A stretch of DNA of 64,000 bases from Natronoarchaeum mannanilyticum (GTDB taxonomy: Archaea; Halobacteriota; Halobacteria; Halobacteriales; Natronoarchaeaceae). The translations under genes and the position numbers were made by a program. This document shows positions 19,272 through 28,696 of the stretch, one piece after another. The stretch spans positions 1,216,133 to 1,280,132 of the forward strand of contig NZ_BAAADV010000001.1 in the NCBI RefSeq assembly GCF_039522665.1, given 5' to 3'. The notes under the pieces are model-generated. The model did no database searches. It was not told the origin of the DNA and saw nothing but the letters and a program-made list of their open reading frames with translations. Numbering within the stretch: the first letter of the stretch is position 1; the number at the start of each line of letters is the position of its first letter.

Positions 19272-22200
19272 CTACATGAAGTCCGCAATACCTGTCTGCT
19301 TGTTCTTGTCGTTCTCGAAGATGCTCTCCAGGGACTTTTCGAGCACCTCCAGGCGCTGTTTCGTGTAGTCCCGGGCGCCGAACTCCTCGGCGACCCGGAT
19401 CGCGGTGTCCATGTACTTGTTGACCGACCCCTGGTGGACGGTGAGGTTCACCCGACCGCCGCACTCCCGGCAGTCGCCGGTCAACGGCATCCGGCGGTAC
19501 TTCTCGCCGCAGTCGAGACAGCGCGTCTCCTGGCGCGAAAAGGCGCGAAGGTTGCCGATCAGGTCCGGCAGGAAGTGGTACTCGATGACGCGCTCGGCGA
19601 CGTCGGTCTCGTCGACCGCCCGGAGCTTCCGGGAGATCTCGAGCTGGGCGTCCATCTTGTCCATCATCGACCCGAGCGTCTTGTACGCCGAGAGGTCAGG
19701 CCCCAGCGCGATGTCGCTCGTGTCGTGGGTGTGTCGGAAGCCGGTGTACTCCAGGTCGGTCCCGAGGGTGTCCTCGGCGATCTCGACGTCGACCTCGCCC
19801 GGATCTGCCAGCTCGCGGGTCGCCTCGTAGAACTCCAGGGGGTACCGGTCGACGACGTCCATGTTGTGGGCCTCGTCGTCGATCTCGGAGGGGTCGATCC
19901 GCGAGGACATCACCAGCGGGGCGTCCATCCGGCCGCCGCGCTGGTCCGGCAGGTAGCTCTTGCTGAAGTTCAGCAGGCCGTCGAGCAGGAGCATCACGCA
20001 GTCCTCGTCGCCGTCGCACTGCTTTTCTGATAAGTCGTTCGCGATGAGCGAATGCGTATCTTCCACGGTCAGGCAGTATGTCGAGTCGACGTCCGCCTTG
20101 ACGATGTCGACGGACGTTACTGACTCGACGAGATAATCACCATCGCCGCCATCGAAGACGCGTCTGGCGGAGGTGTTGACGCTGTCAACCTGTGATTTCA
20201 ACAGCTTGGATTTCCTCGAAAGATGAAAACCGACCTTGTCTGCGTATGCGACCGCGTCGTCAGAGGTGATGTTCACTACGTATCCTGGCGTAGACATCTC
20301 CGGATCGTCTATCTCGTAGTGTTCGGGAAACTTCTCGCAGAGAGGTACTGGGTCCGTTTTGTCGACGCGAGCAGTGATTCCGAGTCGACTCAGCAACGCG
20401 ATGATGCCTTCCTTGAGATTCCTGCTAACCGTTGTCGCGGAGACCACTAAGGCGTTTGAGTCGACCGTCCCGTCGCCGCTGAAGTACCCGCGGAGGTACG
20501 CTGCGACGGTCTCGTCAGGAGCATCGAAGATACACTGCGGCACCCGTTTCGTGTCCGCAGACGCACTAGCGTCGAGCACCGTGTCGAAGAACATCCGCAG
20601 AAGTCTGCCTGATGCGGTTATCTTCGCATGGTTCTCTTCATATGGTTCGACGCCGAACTCTTTTCTAAGTACGCTCTTGAAAAACTCTCTGGCCTCCGAC
20701 TCAACGCCGCAGATCGTCGTCTGGTGGATCGTGCCTTTTGGCGTTTTCTGGGTGCGAGCGAATCCCTCGGCAGTGTAGTATCCAATCAGCGTTGCGACTT
20801 GATCGTTCAACTCGATCCGCCGATCGATGGTCGTCGAATCGCGTTTCATCCCGAGTTCGACGTCTGCGGGGACCCACGCGAGCAGTTCTGCGGGAGACTC
20901 GAAACACTCGGTCAGAATGCTAATAGGAATGCTCTCTCGGTACAGGTAGTTACTGAGCGTCTTTTTGTTGATTCCCAGATGTTCGGCGGTCGAGTAGAGC
21001 GGGTAGAACTGCCCGTCCCACTGGTCAGCGAACGCATTCTCGAAGAGGTCGTACACTCGGTCTTTGTCGAGACCGTGGACCATGAGGCGATCCAGTTCGA
21101 TCTCGTCGATCGCGATGCCTTGCGCGAGGAGGTCGAACACTCGTCCCGTCTCCGACGGATCTATCGAGTCGAGATGCTGCGGTTTGACGACTGAATCGCC
21201 CTTTGATAGCTCCGAGGCCCGCTCGGACGCGATCCCGTCTCCGTCGAAGACGTGCACGTCGTGATCGGGCGTTACCGTTATTTCCCGTCCGCTTCGGGTC
21301 TCGATCTTTACGAGATGTTCCGGCGCCTCGTGCTTCGATACTGCCTCGACGCGCTTGCGTTTCAACGTCCCGTCTTCGTCAATCGACGGCACGTAGACCT
21401 CGCCGTCGAGATTCTGTACGAGCGTGCCGAAGTCATCCTCTTCAGGATCGTTCAGTCGCTCCTCTACGAGCGTTCGGATCTCCTCGTAATGCCACTGTCC
21501 GCCTTCGTCCTCGTACCAGACTTTCGTCTCCGGATGGAAGCAGTTTCGACGTTTCGAAGCGTGGAAGAACGGATGAGCGTAGCCGACTGCCGCGCTCGTG
21601 AATCCTACGACCCTCCCTACGACAGCCGCGCTCGTGTGCGGCGCCATCCCGAACACCAGCTTCCCCACCAGATCGTCGCGCTCGTCGACCTCGTAGTACC
21701 GGTCGAGTCCGTAGTACTGCTCCAGGAGGTCGTCGACGAAGTCGGCGGTCTTGAGCATGTGCTCGGCGGCGCCGTCCGAGAGCACGACGTCCTGGACTTT
21801 CAGCTCGACGAGCTGGTCGTCGTGCTGGAGCGGGTCGCCGTGGATGTCCTCGTCGTAGCCCAGCTGGCGGAACTGGTCGGCCGTGACGTCGAGTTCCTCG
21901 GGGCGGACCGACGTGACCGGCAGGTCCGTCATGTCGTAGCGGACGGTGCCGTCCTTGAACGACGAGACGTCGTGTTTCGCCCGAAGGATTCCCTTCTCGA
22001 TCGGCTCGGGCGTCTTGGTCGCCGAGGAGAGCCCCTTGACGCCTTTGAGCATGTCGAAGGCGTTCTCGCGCTCGCCGACAGTCTTCATCGCGTCGCGGAA
22101 CTCCGCGTTGACGTCGATCACGCGGTCCTCGACGCAGGTGCCCTCGACCTCGCAACGGTCGCAGTGGACGCGACCGGACTCGTCGGGCTCCAGTCTGGTC

Positions 22201-24443
22201 TCGCAGTCCGGACACCGGTACACCGGCTCGGTCTGCCCGTCGCAGTCGGGACAGGCCGCCTTGAACGTCTCGGCGCCGCAGTCGACGCACTCGCGGTCGG
22301 CGACCTCGACCTCGATCATGCCGGGCGTATCCTCCATCGTGTCGGCGTGCTTCCCGGCGGCGGCGACGTCGCGCTGGCTGCCGCCGGCCTCGCCGATCGG
22401 GAACAGCGTGTGGACCGCGGGGCTGAGCTCTCGCTCCTCGGATTTTTCGGGCCTACCCATCCGGTTGCCGACGCGGGTCGGCGCCCGCTCCCGGACGTCG
22501 AACGGCGCGACCTCGCGGACGGCCTCCATCGCGTTGGGCCACGACCGGGCGTCGGGCGAGAGCTCGTCCCAGGTGCGTTCGAGCGTCGGGGCGTCGGCGG
22601 CCACGACGCCGCCGTCCGTTTTCGGCGCCGCCTCGCCGCCCCCCGCTCCGGCATCGACCCCCTCGTCGATCTCGAAGCCGAGCGTCAGCGCGAGCGGCCG
22701 CCAGACCGGGATTCGCAGGCGTCCGTCGGTCTGGGTGTGGGGGACGATCAGCGACTCGATCGCGTCCTGAACGTCCTCGTCGCGCTCGAGCGCGAGGTGG
22801 TCGCCGGTCCGGCCGCCGGCGGTGGGGTGGTCGATCGGCTCTGGATCGACGGTACCCGCCGCGACGGCGTCGGCCAGCGCCTCGAACTGCTCGGCGTCGA
22901 CGTCGTGCCAGAGATAGGTGTAGTCGGGGTGCAGCGGCGCGTCGTACTCGCGGGCCCACGCGAGCGCTTCTTCGGGGTCGGGGTCCGAGAGATCGACGCC
23001 AACCGAGTCCTGCATCGCCTGCACGTCGGCGCCGGACTCGGCGAACTCCTGGATCCACCATTCGACGGTGTAGGACGCCGGGGCGAGCGGGTGGTTGTTC
23101 TCGACGAACTCGCCGTAGTTGACGAGGTACTCGCCCAGGTCGAGGATCTTCTCGACGCCGTTGCGAAGCTCCAGGGCGGTCTCGGGGTCGTCGATCCGCC
23201 GGACCTCGCCGTTGGCCAACCGGACGGTCGGCCCCTCGATCGAGTCGACCGGGATGACGCCGGCGGCCTTCCCGGGCAGCTCGGTCTTGATCTGCGTCCC
23301 GGTCGCGAGGAAGTCGTCGACCAGGTGCATCGTCGCGGGGTGGACGCCCGCGGTCGCGAACCCGTGGTTGCGTGCGCGGCCGTAGCGCAGGCGGAATCCG
23401 CCCTCCTCGCTGGGGTGGGAGAAGACGGGGCGCCCGGCGATCAGGTCCCGCAGGAACTTCTCGCTCGGATCGACGCGGGGCGGACCGTCGGGGTCGGCGT
23501 CCTCCGCGTCGCCGTCCGCGCCGTCGGCGTCGTCGCCCTCCGCAGCGGCGTCTTCGGCGTCGTCCGCGTCCGCTTCGTCGTCCTCGGCGTCCTCGCCGTC
23601 TTTCCCGATGGTGCCTTCCATCAGGTCGGTGAGCCAGGGCCACTCGACCTCGTCTAACTGTGCCGTGTAGCGCTTGATCTTCGGCGCCTTGAGCGCGATC
23701 CCCTCCGCGAGCACGAGACACATCCCGCCGCGGGCGCTGTTGGTGTCGATCCGCTCCAGGTCGCGGAAGCCCGAGACCTCCTCGTCGCCGGTGGCCTCCC
23801 CGTCGAGCATGATCGGGCAGTTCTCGGTGATGAACTTCGTCTCCTTGTCCTTCGGCGAGTACTGCAGCCCGGTCTCCTTGTCGTAGAGGCCCACTTCCTC
23901 GGCGTAGCGCTCTACCTCGTCGTCGCGGGGCTTGAACCGATCGACGTCCAGCAGCGACCGGGCGTAGTCGGCGACGAGCACGGAGAGCGCCTGCGCCGTC
24001 CCGCCCGCCGAGCGGATCGGCCCGGCGTAGTAGACGGCGACGAACTCGGTGCCGTCGTCGTTCTCGTTGATCTCGACGCGGTCGATCCCCTCGATCGGCG
24101 CCGCGACGACGCCCTCGGTCAGCAGCGCGACCGCGGTTCGGACCGCGCCCTCGACTTTCCCCGCGCGGCTCTCGTAGTCGCCGACCTCCCCGTCGACGAA
24201 GTCGGTCACCAGCTCCAGCGCGGCCTCCTCGCGGCTCATCTCGCCCTCGAGCTCGCGGACGCGCTCGGCGACGCCGTCGATCCCGAGGATGTTCTCGACC
24301 CGGTCGGCCATGTCCCGCGCGGTGGGGATTTCGACCTCGGGCTTCGGGTCGCCGCCGCGGCGCTTGGCCTCGCGGGCGACCTCGAAGGCCTCTTCGAGAG
24401 GATTTTCGAGTCGTTCGAAGTACCGTTCGTCTTCCTCGCGCAT
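19272..24443 (-). CDS. polC: DNA polymerase D large subunit DP2, interrupted by an intein
   Basis: The 1723-residue precursor encodes the catalytic subunit of the archaeal replicative polymerase PolD; removal of the intein (residues 968-1475) leaves about 1215. N-terminal motifs include FVAVYYAGPIRSAGGTAQAL; an acidic halophilic insertion of ~35 residues lies near 280-320; a multi-Cys zinc region (CVDCG ... CPDCD ... CPDCE ... CDRC) lies near 715-765. The catalytic motif NCDGDED is split by the intein. A second zinc ribbon (CLDCGEKYRR ... CRECGG) is near the C-terminus, which ends in the PCNA-binding PIP box QTGIADFM. The next gene upstream ends directly against this ATG. The intein is clearly AT-richer than its host exons. 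Confidence 0.97.
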   Translation of the reverse strand: MREEDERYFERLENPLEEAFEVAREAKRRGGDPKPEVEIPTARDMADRVENILGIDGVAERVRELEGEMSREEAALELVTDFVDGEVGDYESRAGKVEGAVRTAVALLTEGVVAAPIEGIDRVEINENDDGTEFVAVYYAGPIRSAGGTAQALSVLVADYARSLLDVDRFKPRDDEVERYAEEVGLYDKETGLQYSPKDKETKFITENCPIMLDGEATGDEEVSGFRDLERIDTNSARGGMCLVLAEGIALKAPKIKRYTAQLDEVEWPWLTDLMEGTIGKDGEDAEDDEADADDAEDAAAEGDDADGADGDAEDADPDGPPRVDPSEKFLRDLIAGRPVFSHPSEEGGFRLRYGRARNHGFATAGVHPATMHLVDDFLATGTQIKTELPGKAAGVIPVDSIEGPTVRLANGEVRRIDDPETALELRNGVEKILDLGEYLVNYGEFVENNHPLAPASYTVEWWIQEFAESGADVQAMQDSVGVDLSDPDPEEALAWAREYDAPLHPDYTYLWHDVDAEQFEALADAVAAGTVDPEPIDHPTAGGRTGDHLALERDEDVQDAIESLIVPHTQTDGRLRIPVWRPLALTLGFEIDEGVDAGAGGGEAAPKTDGGVVAADAPTLERTWDELSPDARSWPNAMEAVREVAPFDVRERAPTRVGNRMGRPEKSEERELSPAVHTLFPIGEAGGSQRDVAAAGKHADTMEDTPGMIEVEVADRECVDCGAETFKAACPDCDGQTEPVYRCPDCETRLEPDESGRVHCDRCEVEGTCVEDRVIDVNAEFRDAMKTVGERENAFDMLKGVKGLSSATKTPEPIEKGILRAKHDVSSFKDGTVRYDMTDLPVTSVRPEELDVTADQFRQLGYDEDIHGDPLQHDDQLVELKVQDVVLSDGAAEHMLKTADFVDDLLEQYYGLDRYYEVDERDDLVGKLVFGMAPHTSAAVVGRVVGFTSAAVGYAHPFFHASKRRNCFHPETKVWYEDEGGQWHYEEIRTLVEERLNDPEEDDFGTLVQNLDGEVYVPSIDEDGTLKRKRVEAVSKHEAPEHLVKIETRSGREITVTPDHDVHVFDGDGIASERASELSKGDSVVKPQHLDSIDPSETGRVFDLLAQGIAIDEIELDRLMVHGLDKDRVYDLFENAFADQWDGQFYPLYSTAEHLGINKKTLSNYLYRESIPISILTECFESPAELLAWVPADVELGMKRDSTTIDRRIELNDQVATLIGYYTAEGFARTQKTPKGTIHQTTICGVESEAREFFKSVLRKEFGVEPYEENHAKITASGRLLRMFFDTVLDASASADTKRVPQCIFDAPDETVAAYLRGYFSGDGTVDSNALVVSATTVSRNLKEGIIALLSRLGITARVDKTDPVPLCEKFPEHYEIDDPEMSTPGYVVNITSDDAVAYADKVGFHLSRKSKLLKSQVDSVNTSARRVFDGGDGDYLVESVTSVDIVKADVDSTYCLTVEDTHSLIANDLSEKQCDGDEDCVMLLLDGLLNFSKSYLPDQRGGRMDAPLVMSSRIDPSEIDDEAHNMDVVDRYPLEFYEATRELADPGEVDVEIAEDTLGTDLEYTGFRHTHDTSDIALGPDLSAYKTLGSMMDKMDAQLEISRKLRAVDETDVAERVIEYHFLPDLIGNLRAFSRQETRCLDCGEKYRRMPLTGDCRECGGRVNLTVHQGSVNKYMDTAIRVAEEFGARDYTKQRLEVLEKSLESIFENDKNKQTGIADFM
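20019..21542 (-). mobile_element. Intein with LAGLIDADG homing endonuclease in polC
   Basis: The 508-residue in-frame insertion begins at Cys in RRN-CFHPETKVWY and ends ...ANDLSEKQ before Cys of CDGDED. Splicing blocks are visible: block A at the start, block B REITVTPDHDVHVFD (Thr and His), block F STYCLTVEDTHSLI. Two LAGLIDADG-type helices are present (LIGYYTAEG near precursor residue 1215 and YLRGYFSGDG near 1316), plus an HTH-like TAEHLGINKKTLSNYLYR. The last residue is Gln rather than Asn and the penultimate is Lys rather than His. Lower GC and different codon use than the exteins suggest separate mobility. Confidence 0.92.
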
Positions 24444-24863
24444 CTACAACCAGAGGTCCAGTTCGGTGGTGTCGTCGTACTCTCGCTCCAGTTCGCCCTC
24501 GAACGCGCGCAGGTGGACCTCGCCGGCCCACACCGTCGCCGAATCGAGGTGGCCCGCGAGCGCCTGCCCGCTCGGCCGCGAGAGGACGGCGTGAGTGTGG
24601 GCGAACCGGTCGCCATCCAGCAGCGAGACGTTCCCGACGCAGCTCGCGACCTCCAGCGGCTCGTCGAAGGTCATCGACTGGTACTCGCAACTGTCCTGAT
24701 CGTAGAACCAGAGCTCGGCGTCCTGCACGGCGCCCATCGCGGCGAACCACGCGGCGTCGGCGTCGACGTCGGCGGCGAGCGCCTCGATCTCCGCGCGCCA
24801 GTCGGCGCCCGTCTCGAGGCGGGCGAGATACTCGCCCGTGGTCGTGACCTCCCGATAGTTCAT
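24444..24863 (-). CDS. PPC/DUF296 domain protein
   Basis: The 139-residue single-domain protein matches the PPC (plant and prokaryote conserved, DUF296) fold: YREVTTTGEYLARLETGADW at the start, then a core with AAWFAAMGAVQDAELWFYD and the conserved region DRFAHTHAVLSRPSGQALAGHLDSATV. Prokaryotic members form trimers, and some are annotated as DNA-binding, though the evidence is limited. Its stop codon abuts the polC ATG with no gap, so the two are co-transcribed. ATG 24863 (MNYREV) is chosen over an upstream ATG. Confidence 0.85.
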   Translation of the reverse strand: MNYREVTTTGEYLARLETGADWRAEIEALAADVDADAAWFAAMGAVQDAELWFYDQDSCEYQSMTFDEPLEVASCVGNVSLLDGDRFAHTHAVLSRPSGQALAGHLDSATVWAGEVHLRAFEGELEREYDDTTELDLWL

Positions 24864-24978
24864 ACTCTCTCTCGTGGGCGGCACGGGCAAAAAATGTGAG
24901 CCTTCCGGCGCGACGCGCGGCCGGGGTCCGCCGGCGCGGCGTCGAGCCGCTACGGGCGCGTTCCGACGCTCCCGTCGG

Positions 24979-26091
24979 TTACAGCCCGGCGACGTCCTCG
25001 ATGGCGTCGGTCAGCTCCTTGATGCTCTCGACGTCGTGCTCGCCCATGTGGCCGATGCGGAACGTCTTCTCGCCCAGCGCCGAGCCGTAGCCGTTCGAGA
25101 ACGCGAAGTCGTACTCCTCGGAGACGGTCTCGATCGTCTCGGCGACGTCGATCCCCTGGGTGTTCTCGATGCAGCTCACAGTTTGAGACTCGTAGCCCTC
25201 CTCGGGGAACATCGCGAAGTGCTCGCGGGCCCACTCCCGGGTGTACTCGGCCATCTCGCGGTGGCGCTCGTCGCGACCCCGGTGGCCCTCCTCGAGCATG
25301 TGTTTCATCTGCTGGCGGTAGGCTAGCATGATCGGGATCGCGGGCGTCGAGTGGGTCTGGCCCTTCCGATCGTAGTAGTCGATCGTGCGCTGGAAGCCGC
25401 CGTACCACGACGCCGAATCCTTCTCCAGTTCGCGCTCGTAGGCCTCGTCGCTGACGGCGCAGACGGCGAGTCCGGGAGGCATCGCGAACGCCTTCTGGCT
25501 GGACGCGAAGATCACGTCGATCTCGTGCTCGTCGATGTCGACGTAGTCGCCGCCCAGCGAGGAGACCGCGTCGACGACGAAGTACGTGTCGGGGTACTCG
25601 GCGATCACGTCGCCGATCTCCTCGATCGGATTTCTGACGCCCGTCGAGGACTCGTTCATCACGGTCGCGACGACGTCGTACTGTTTGTCGCTGGACTCGA
25701 GCTCGGCGCGGATGTCCTCGGGCTTGATCGCCTCGCCCCACTCGTACTCCAGCCGGTCGACGTCCTTGCCGAGGCGCTCGGCGACGTTGGCGTGGCGCTC
25801 GCTGAAGCTGCCGCAGGTCGGGACGAGGATGTTCTCGTCGACGAGGTTGAGCGTCGAGGCCTCCCAGAACTCGGTGCCCGACCCCGTCAGGATGACGACC
25901 TCGTTGTCGGTGCCGAGGAACTCCTTCGTGTCCTCGACGATGGTCGTGTAGAGGTCGGTCATCCGGTCCATGCGGTGGCCGAACATCGGCTCGCACATCG
26001 CCTCGATGACGTCATCGCGCACCTCGGTCGGGCCGGGGATGTACAGCGTCTTGTCGTCGTAGTCGTCGCGGTATTCGCGTTTTTCGGTCAC
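24979..26091 (-). CDS. Class V PLP-dependent aminotransferase (alanine/serine-glyoxylate type)
   Basis: A 370-residue fold-type I enzyme starting at a GTG (TEKREYRDDYDDKTLYIPGP). The PLP lysine is ~Lys200 in FASSQKAFAMPPG, with VVDAVSSLGGDYVDID providing the PLP Asp upstream. The family includes serine-pyruvate, alanine-glyoxylate and ureidoglycine-glyoxylate aminotransferases; the substrate cannot be told apart here. No ATG precedes the conserved N-terminus in frame; GTG 26100 is an alternative to GTG 26091. It lies downstream of the GH3 gene on the same strand. Confidence 0.85.
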   Translation of the reverse strand: MTEKREYRDDYDDKTLYIPGPTEVRDDVIEAMCEPMFGHRMDRMTDLYTTIVEDTKEFLGTDNEVVILTGSGTEFWEASTLNLVDENILVPTCGSFSERHANVAERLGKDVDRLEYEWGEAIKPEDIRAELESSDKQYDVVATVMNESSTGVRNPIEEIGDVIAEYPDTYFVVDAVSSLGGDYVDIDEHEIDVIFASSQKAFAMPPGLAVCAVSDEAYERELEKDSASWYGGFQRTIDYYDRKGQTHSTPAIPIMLAYRQQMKHMLEEGHRGRDERHREMAEYTREWAREHFAMFPEEGYESQTVSCIENTQGIDVAETIETVSEEYDFAFSNGYGSALGEKTFRIGHMGEHDVESIKELTDAIEDVAGL

Positions 26092-26182
26092 GGAGCTCAC
26101 CTGATACTGCCCACTGCTCGGCGAGACGGCATGGTACTTTTGATCCGGCGCCGGAAACTCCTCGGAAACCCGGTCGGAGAGG

Positions 26183-28324
26183 CTACCTGCGAACGTCGAC
26201 CCGACTGCGAACGTCCCGCGACGACCGCCCGATCTCGATCTCGTAGGTCCCCTCGTCGACCGTCCAGCCCGCATCCTCGTCGTAGCGCGCGAACGCCATC
26301 TCAGAGAGCTCGATCTCTACCGTCTTGCTGTCGCCCGCCTCAACCTCGACGGCGGCGAACCCCGCCAGTTCGCGCTCGGGGCGCTCGACGCCCGTCTCGG
26401 GCGGTCGGACGTACGCCTGGACTACCTCCCGACCGGCGCGGTCGGCGACGTTCTCGACGTCGACCCGCGCGACGCCGTCCTCGACCGTCGCGTCGCCGTA
26501 CTCGAACGCGGCGTAGGACTCGCCGTGGCCGAAGGGGTAGGTCGGCGCGGCGTCCGCGGCGTCGAAGTGTCGGTAGCCGACGAACACGCCCTCGTCGTAG
26601 TGAGCGCGGTCGTCGACGCCGGGGTACTGGCGGGGTTCGGTCGCGGGATACTCGCCTTCGGGCGCGACCGTGACCGGGAGCCGGCCGCCGGGATCGGCGT
26701 CGCCGTACAGCACTCGGGCCAGCGCCTCGCCGTCGACCTGTCCGGGGTACCAGGTTTCGAGGATCGCGTCGACCTCCTCGCGCCAGGGCAGCTCAACCGG
26801 CCCGCTCGACCGCACTGCAACGATCGTTTGCTCCGCCGCGGCGGCGACGGCCTCGACCAGCTCGTCCTGCTCGCCGGGCAGTCGCAGGTCCTCGCGGTCG
26901 GCGGCCTCGGTCGTGCTGTCGCGGACGACCACGACCGCGACGTCGGCGGCCGCCGCGGCGTCGACGGCGTCGTCGAAATCGACGTCTTCCTCACCTGCTT
27001 CCTCGCCGCCCTCCTCGCCGGCGAGTAGCTCGAAGAACGAGGGGCTCTCGATCCTGGGGACGCCCCGCTCGACCGTCACCGATCCCGCGGCGCGGTCGCG
27101 GACGCCCGCCGCCGTCGAGGTCGCCTCTCGCGGCGTCGTCTCCGAGGAGCCGCCGCCGCCCAGCGTCGCCTCGTCGACGTTCGGCCCGATCAGCGCCACG
27201 TCCGCGTCATCGGACAGCGGGAGCCCCCCGTCGTTTTCGAGCAGTACCGTCCCTCGGGTCGCGATCTCCGTTGCCAGCGAATCGTGGGCTTCGGCGTCGA
27301 CCGTCGGGGCTTCGCGCTCGCCGTCGAGCACGCCGAACCGCTTCATCTGGCCGAGGATGCGGGCGACCATGTCGTCGAGGCGCTCGGCGGGCACCTCCCC
27401 GGCGTCGATCGCGTCGCCCAGCGCCGCGCCGAACCGGTCGTAGTTCTCGGGGTCGGGCAGGCCGTCGGCGATCGGGCCGAGGTCGACGGCGTCGCCGCCG
27501 CCAGACTCGCCGTCGCCGCCGCCAGATTCGACATCGTCGCCGCCACCGCCCGGTCCGGCCATCTCCTGCTGGGGGATCCCCGGCATCTCCAGGTCGAGCC
27601 CGGCCGTCGCGGCGTCGACGGTGCTCTCGGTGCCGTACCAGTCAGACATCACGACGCCGTCGAACTCCCACTCCTCTTTGAGGACCTCGGTGACGAGCCG
27701 GCGGTGCTCGCTCATGTACGTGCCGTTCACTCGGTTGTACGCCGTCATCACGGCGCCCGCGCCGGCCTCGACGGCGGCGCGGAAGCCCGGCAGGTAGAGT
27801 TCGCGGAGCGCCCGCTCGCTCACCTCGGCGCTCACTCTCGCTCGGCCGGTCTCCTGACTGTTAGCGACGAAGTGTTTCGGCGTCGCGACGACGCCGTCCG
27901 ACTGGATTCCGTCGACCGCGGCGGCGGCCATCGCGCCGGTCAGCTCGGGGTCCTCGGCGTAGTACTCGAAGTTCCGCCCGCAGTTGGGCACCCGGATCAG
28001 GTTCAGCCCCGGCGCGAGCAGCACGTCCTGGTTCTTCGCTCGGGCCTCCCGCGCCATCGCCGCGCCCTTGCGTCGCGCGAGCTCGGGATCGAACGTCGCC
28101 CCCGCCGCGATCGGCGCCGGGAACGCCGTCGCCGACTCGCCGGGGATCCGAACCCCGAGCGGGCCGTCGACGAGCCGTAACTCGGGGATTCCGAGCCGCT
28201 CGACGCCCGGCACGTAGCCGGTCGCGGTGCCCTCCGGATCGACCGCGCCGCGGACGAGATCGAGCTTCTCCGCCCTGGTGAGCGATTCGACGAGTCCTGC
28301 GACCGCGTCGCCGTCCCGTGTCAT
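26183..28324 (-). CDS. GH3 family beta-glucosidase
   Basis: The 713-residue protein has a complete GH3 layout: the N-terminal barrel with GVATPKHFVANSQET-like KH motif (PKHFVANSQ) and the nucleophile Asp ~228 in VVMSDWYGT, the alpha/beta sandwich domain beginning near GTVLLENDGGLPLS, and a C-terminal fibronectin-III-like domain (YPFGHGESYAAFEYG ... GREVVQAYVRPP). A Gly/Asp/Ser-rich insertion (GGGGDDVESGGGDGESGGGD) sits near 255-275. There is no signal peptide, so it probably cleaves imported beta-linked oligosaccharides in the cytoplasm. Confidence 0.93.
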   Translation of the reverse strand: MTRDGDAVAGLVESLTRAEKLDLVRGAVDPEGTATGYVPGVERLGIPELRLVDGPLGVRIPGESATAFPAPIAAGATFDPELARRKGAAMAREARAKNQDVLLAPGLNLIRVPNCGRNFEYYAEDPELTGAMAAAAVDGIQSDGVVATPKHFVANSQETGRARVSAEVSERALRELYLPGFRAAVEAGAGAVMTAYNRVNGTYMSEHRRLVTEVLKEEWEFDGVVMSDWYGTESTVDAATAGLDLEMPGIPQQEMAGPGGGGDDVESGGGDGESGGGDAVDLGPIADGLPDPENYDRFGAALGDAIDAGEVPAERLDDMVARILGQMKRFGVLDGEREAPTVDAEAHDSLATEIATRGTVLLENDGGLPLSDDADVALIGPNVDEATLGGGGSSETTPREATSTAAGVRDRAAGSVTVERGVPRIESPSFFELLAGEEGGEEAGEEDVDFDDAVDAAAAADVAVVVVRDSTTEAADREDLRLPGEQDELVEAVAAAAEQTIVAVRSSGPVELPWREEVDAILETWYPGQVDGEALARVLYGDADPGGRLPVTVAPEGEYPATEPRQYPGVDDRAHYDEGVFVGYRHFDAADAAPTYPFGHGESYAAFEYGDATVEDGVARVDVENVADRAGREVVQAYVRPPETGVERPERELAGFAAVEVEAGDSKTVEIELSEMAFARYDEDAGWTVDEGTYEIEIGRSSRDVRSRVDVRR

Positions 28325-28384
28325 TGCCGTATTGCTCGGCGGGACGGTAATGATTGTACGGGTAGCGACACCCGACGTGCGTAT

Positions 28385-28594
28385 TTAGCCCTGAGCCTTC
28401 TGCATCACCAGCAAGGAGATCGGAACGCTCGCCGCGACCAGCCCGAAGGCGCCGCCGATCAGCGGCTCGACGCCGAGCGCCGGACCGAGCAGGTAGCCCG
28501 CAAGAAATCCGATCGGATCGAGCGCGAGCGCCGAGATCAGGACCTGCTGTTCGAAGGGCTTCGACTCCAGCCAACCGGGGAAGATGCCGAGCAT
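28385..28594 (-). CDS. Small two-helix membrane protein
   Basis: A 69-residue protein (MLGIFPGWLESKPFEQQVLI) with two hydrophobic stretches, about residues 19-40 and 44-64. Codon use and a Lys/Gln-containing C-terminus look genuine. I recall similar short proteins in haloarchaea, but with no known function. It lies 60 bp upstream of the GH3 gene on the same strand. Confidence 0.65.
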   Translation of the reverse strand: MLGIFPGWLESKPFEQQVLISALALDPIGFLAGYLLGPALGVEPLIGGAFGLVAASVPISLLVMQKAQG

Positions 28595-28696
28595 CGTCTA
28601 CCGCGTTGAATTTTCTTTCTGGGAAATAACCTTTGTGCCGCGTCTCGCTCGCCGTCACGTCACAAGGTATTCACGTTCTCGACGAGAAGCGACGGT

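Noticed and set aside
19141-19310. Insertion-sequence boundary explaining the repeated polC tail
   Set aside because: No transposase, inverted terminal repeats or target-site duplication are present; gene replacement or tail duplication fits better.
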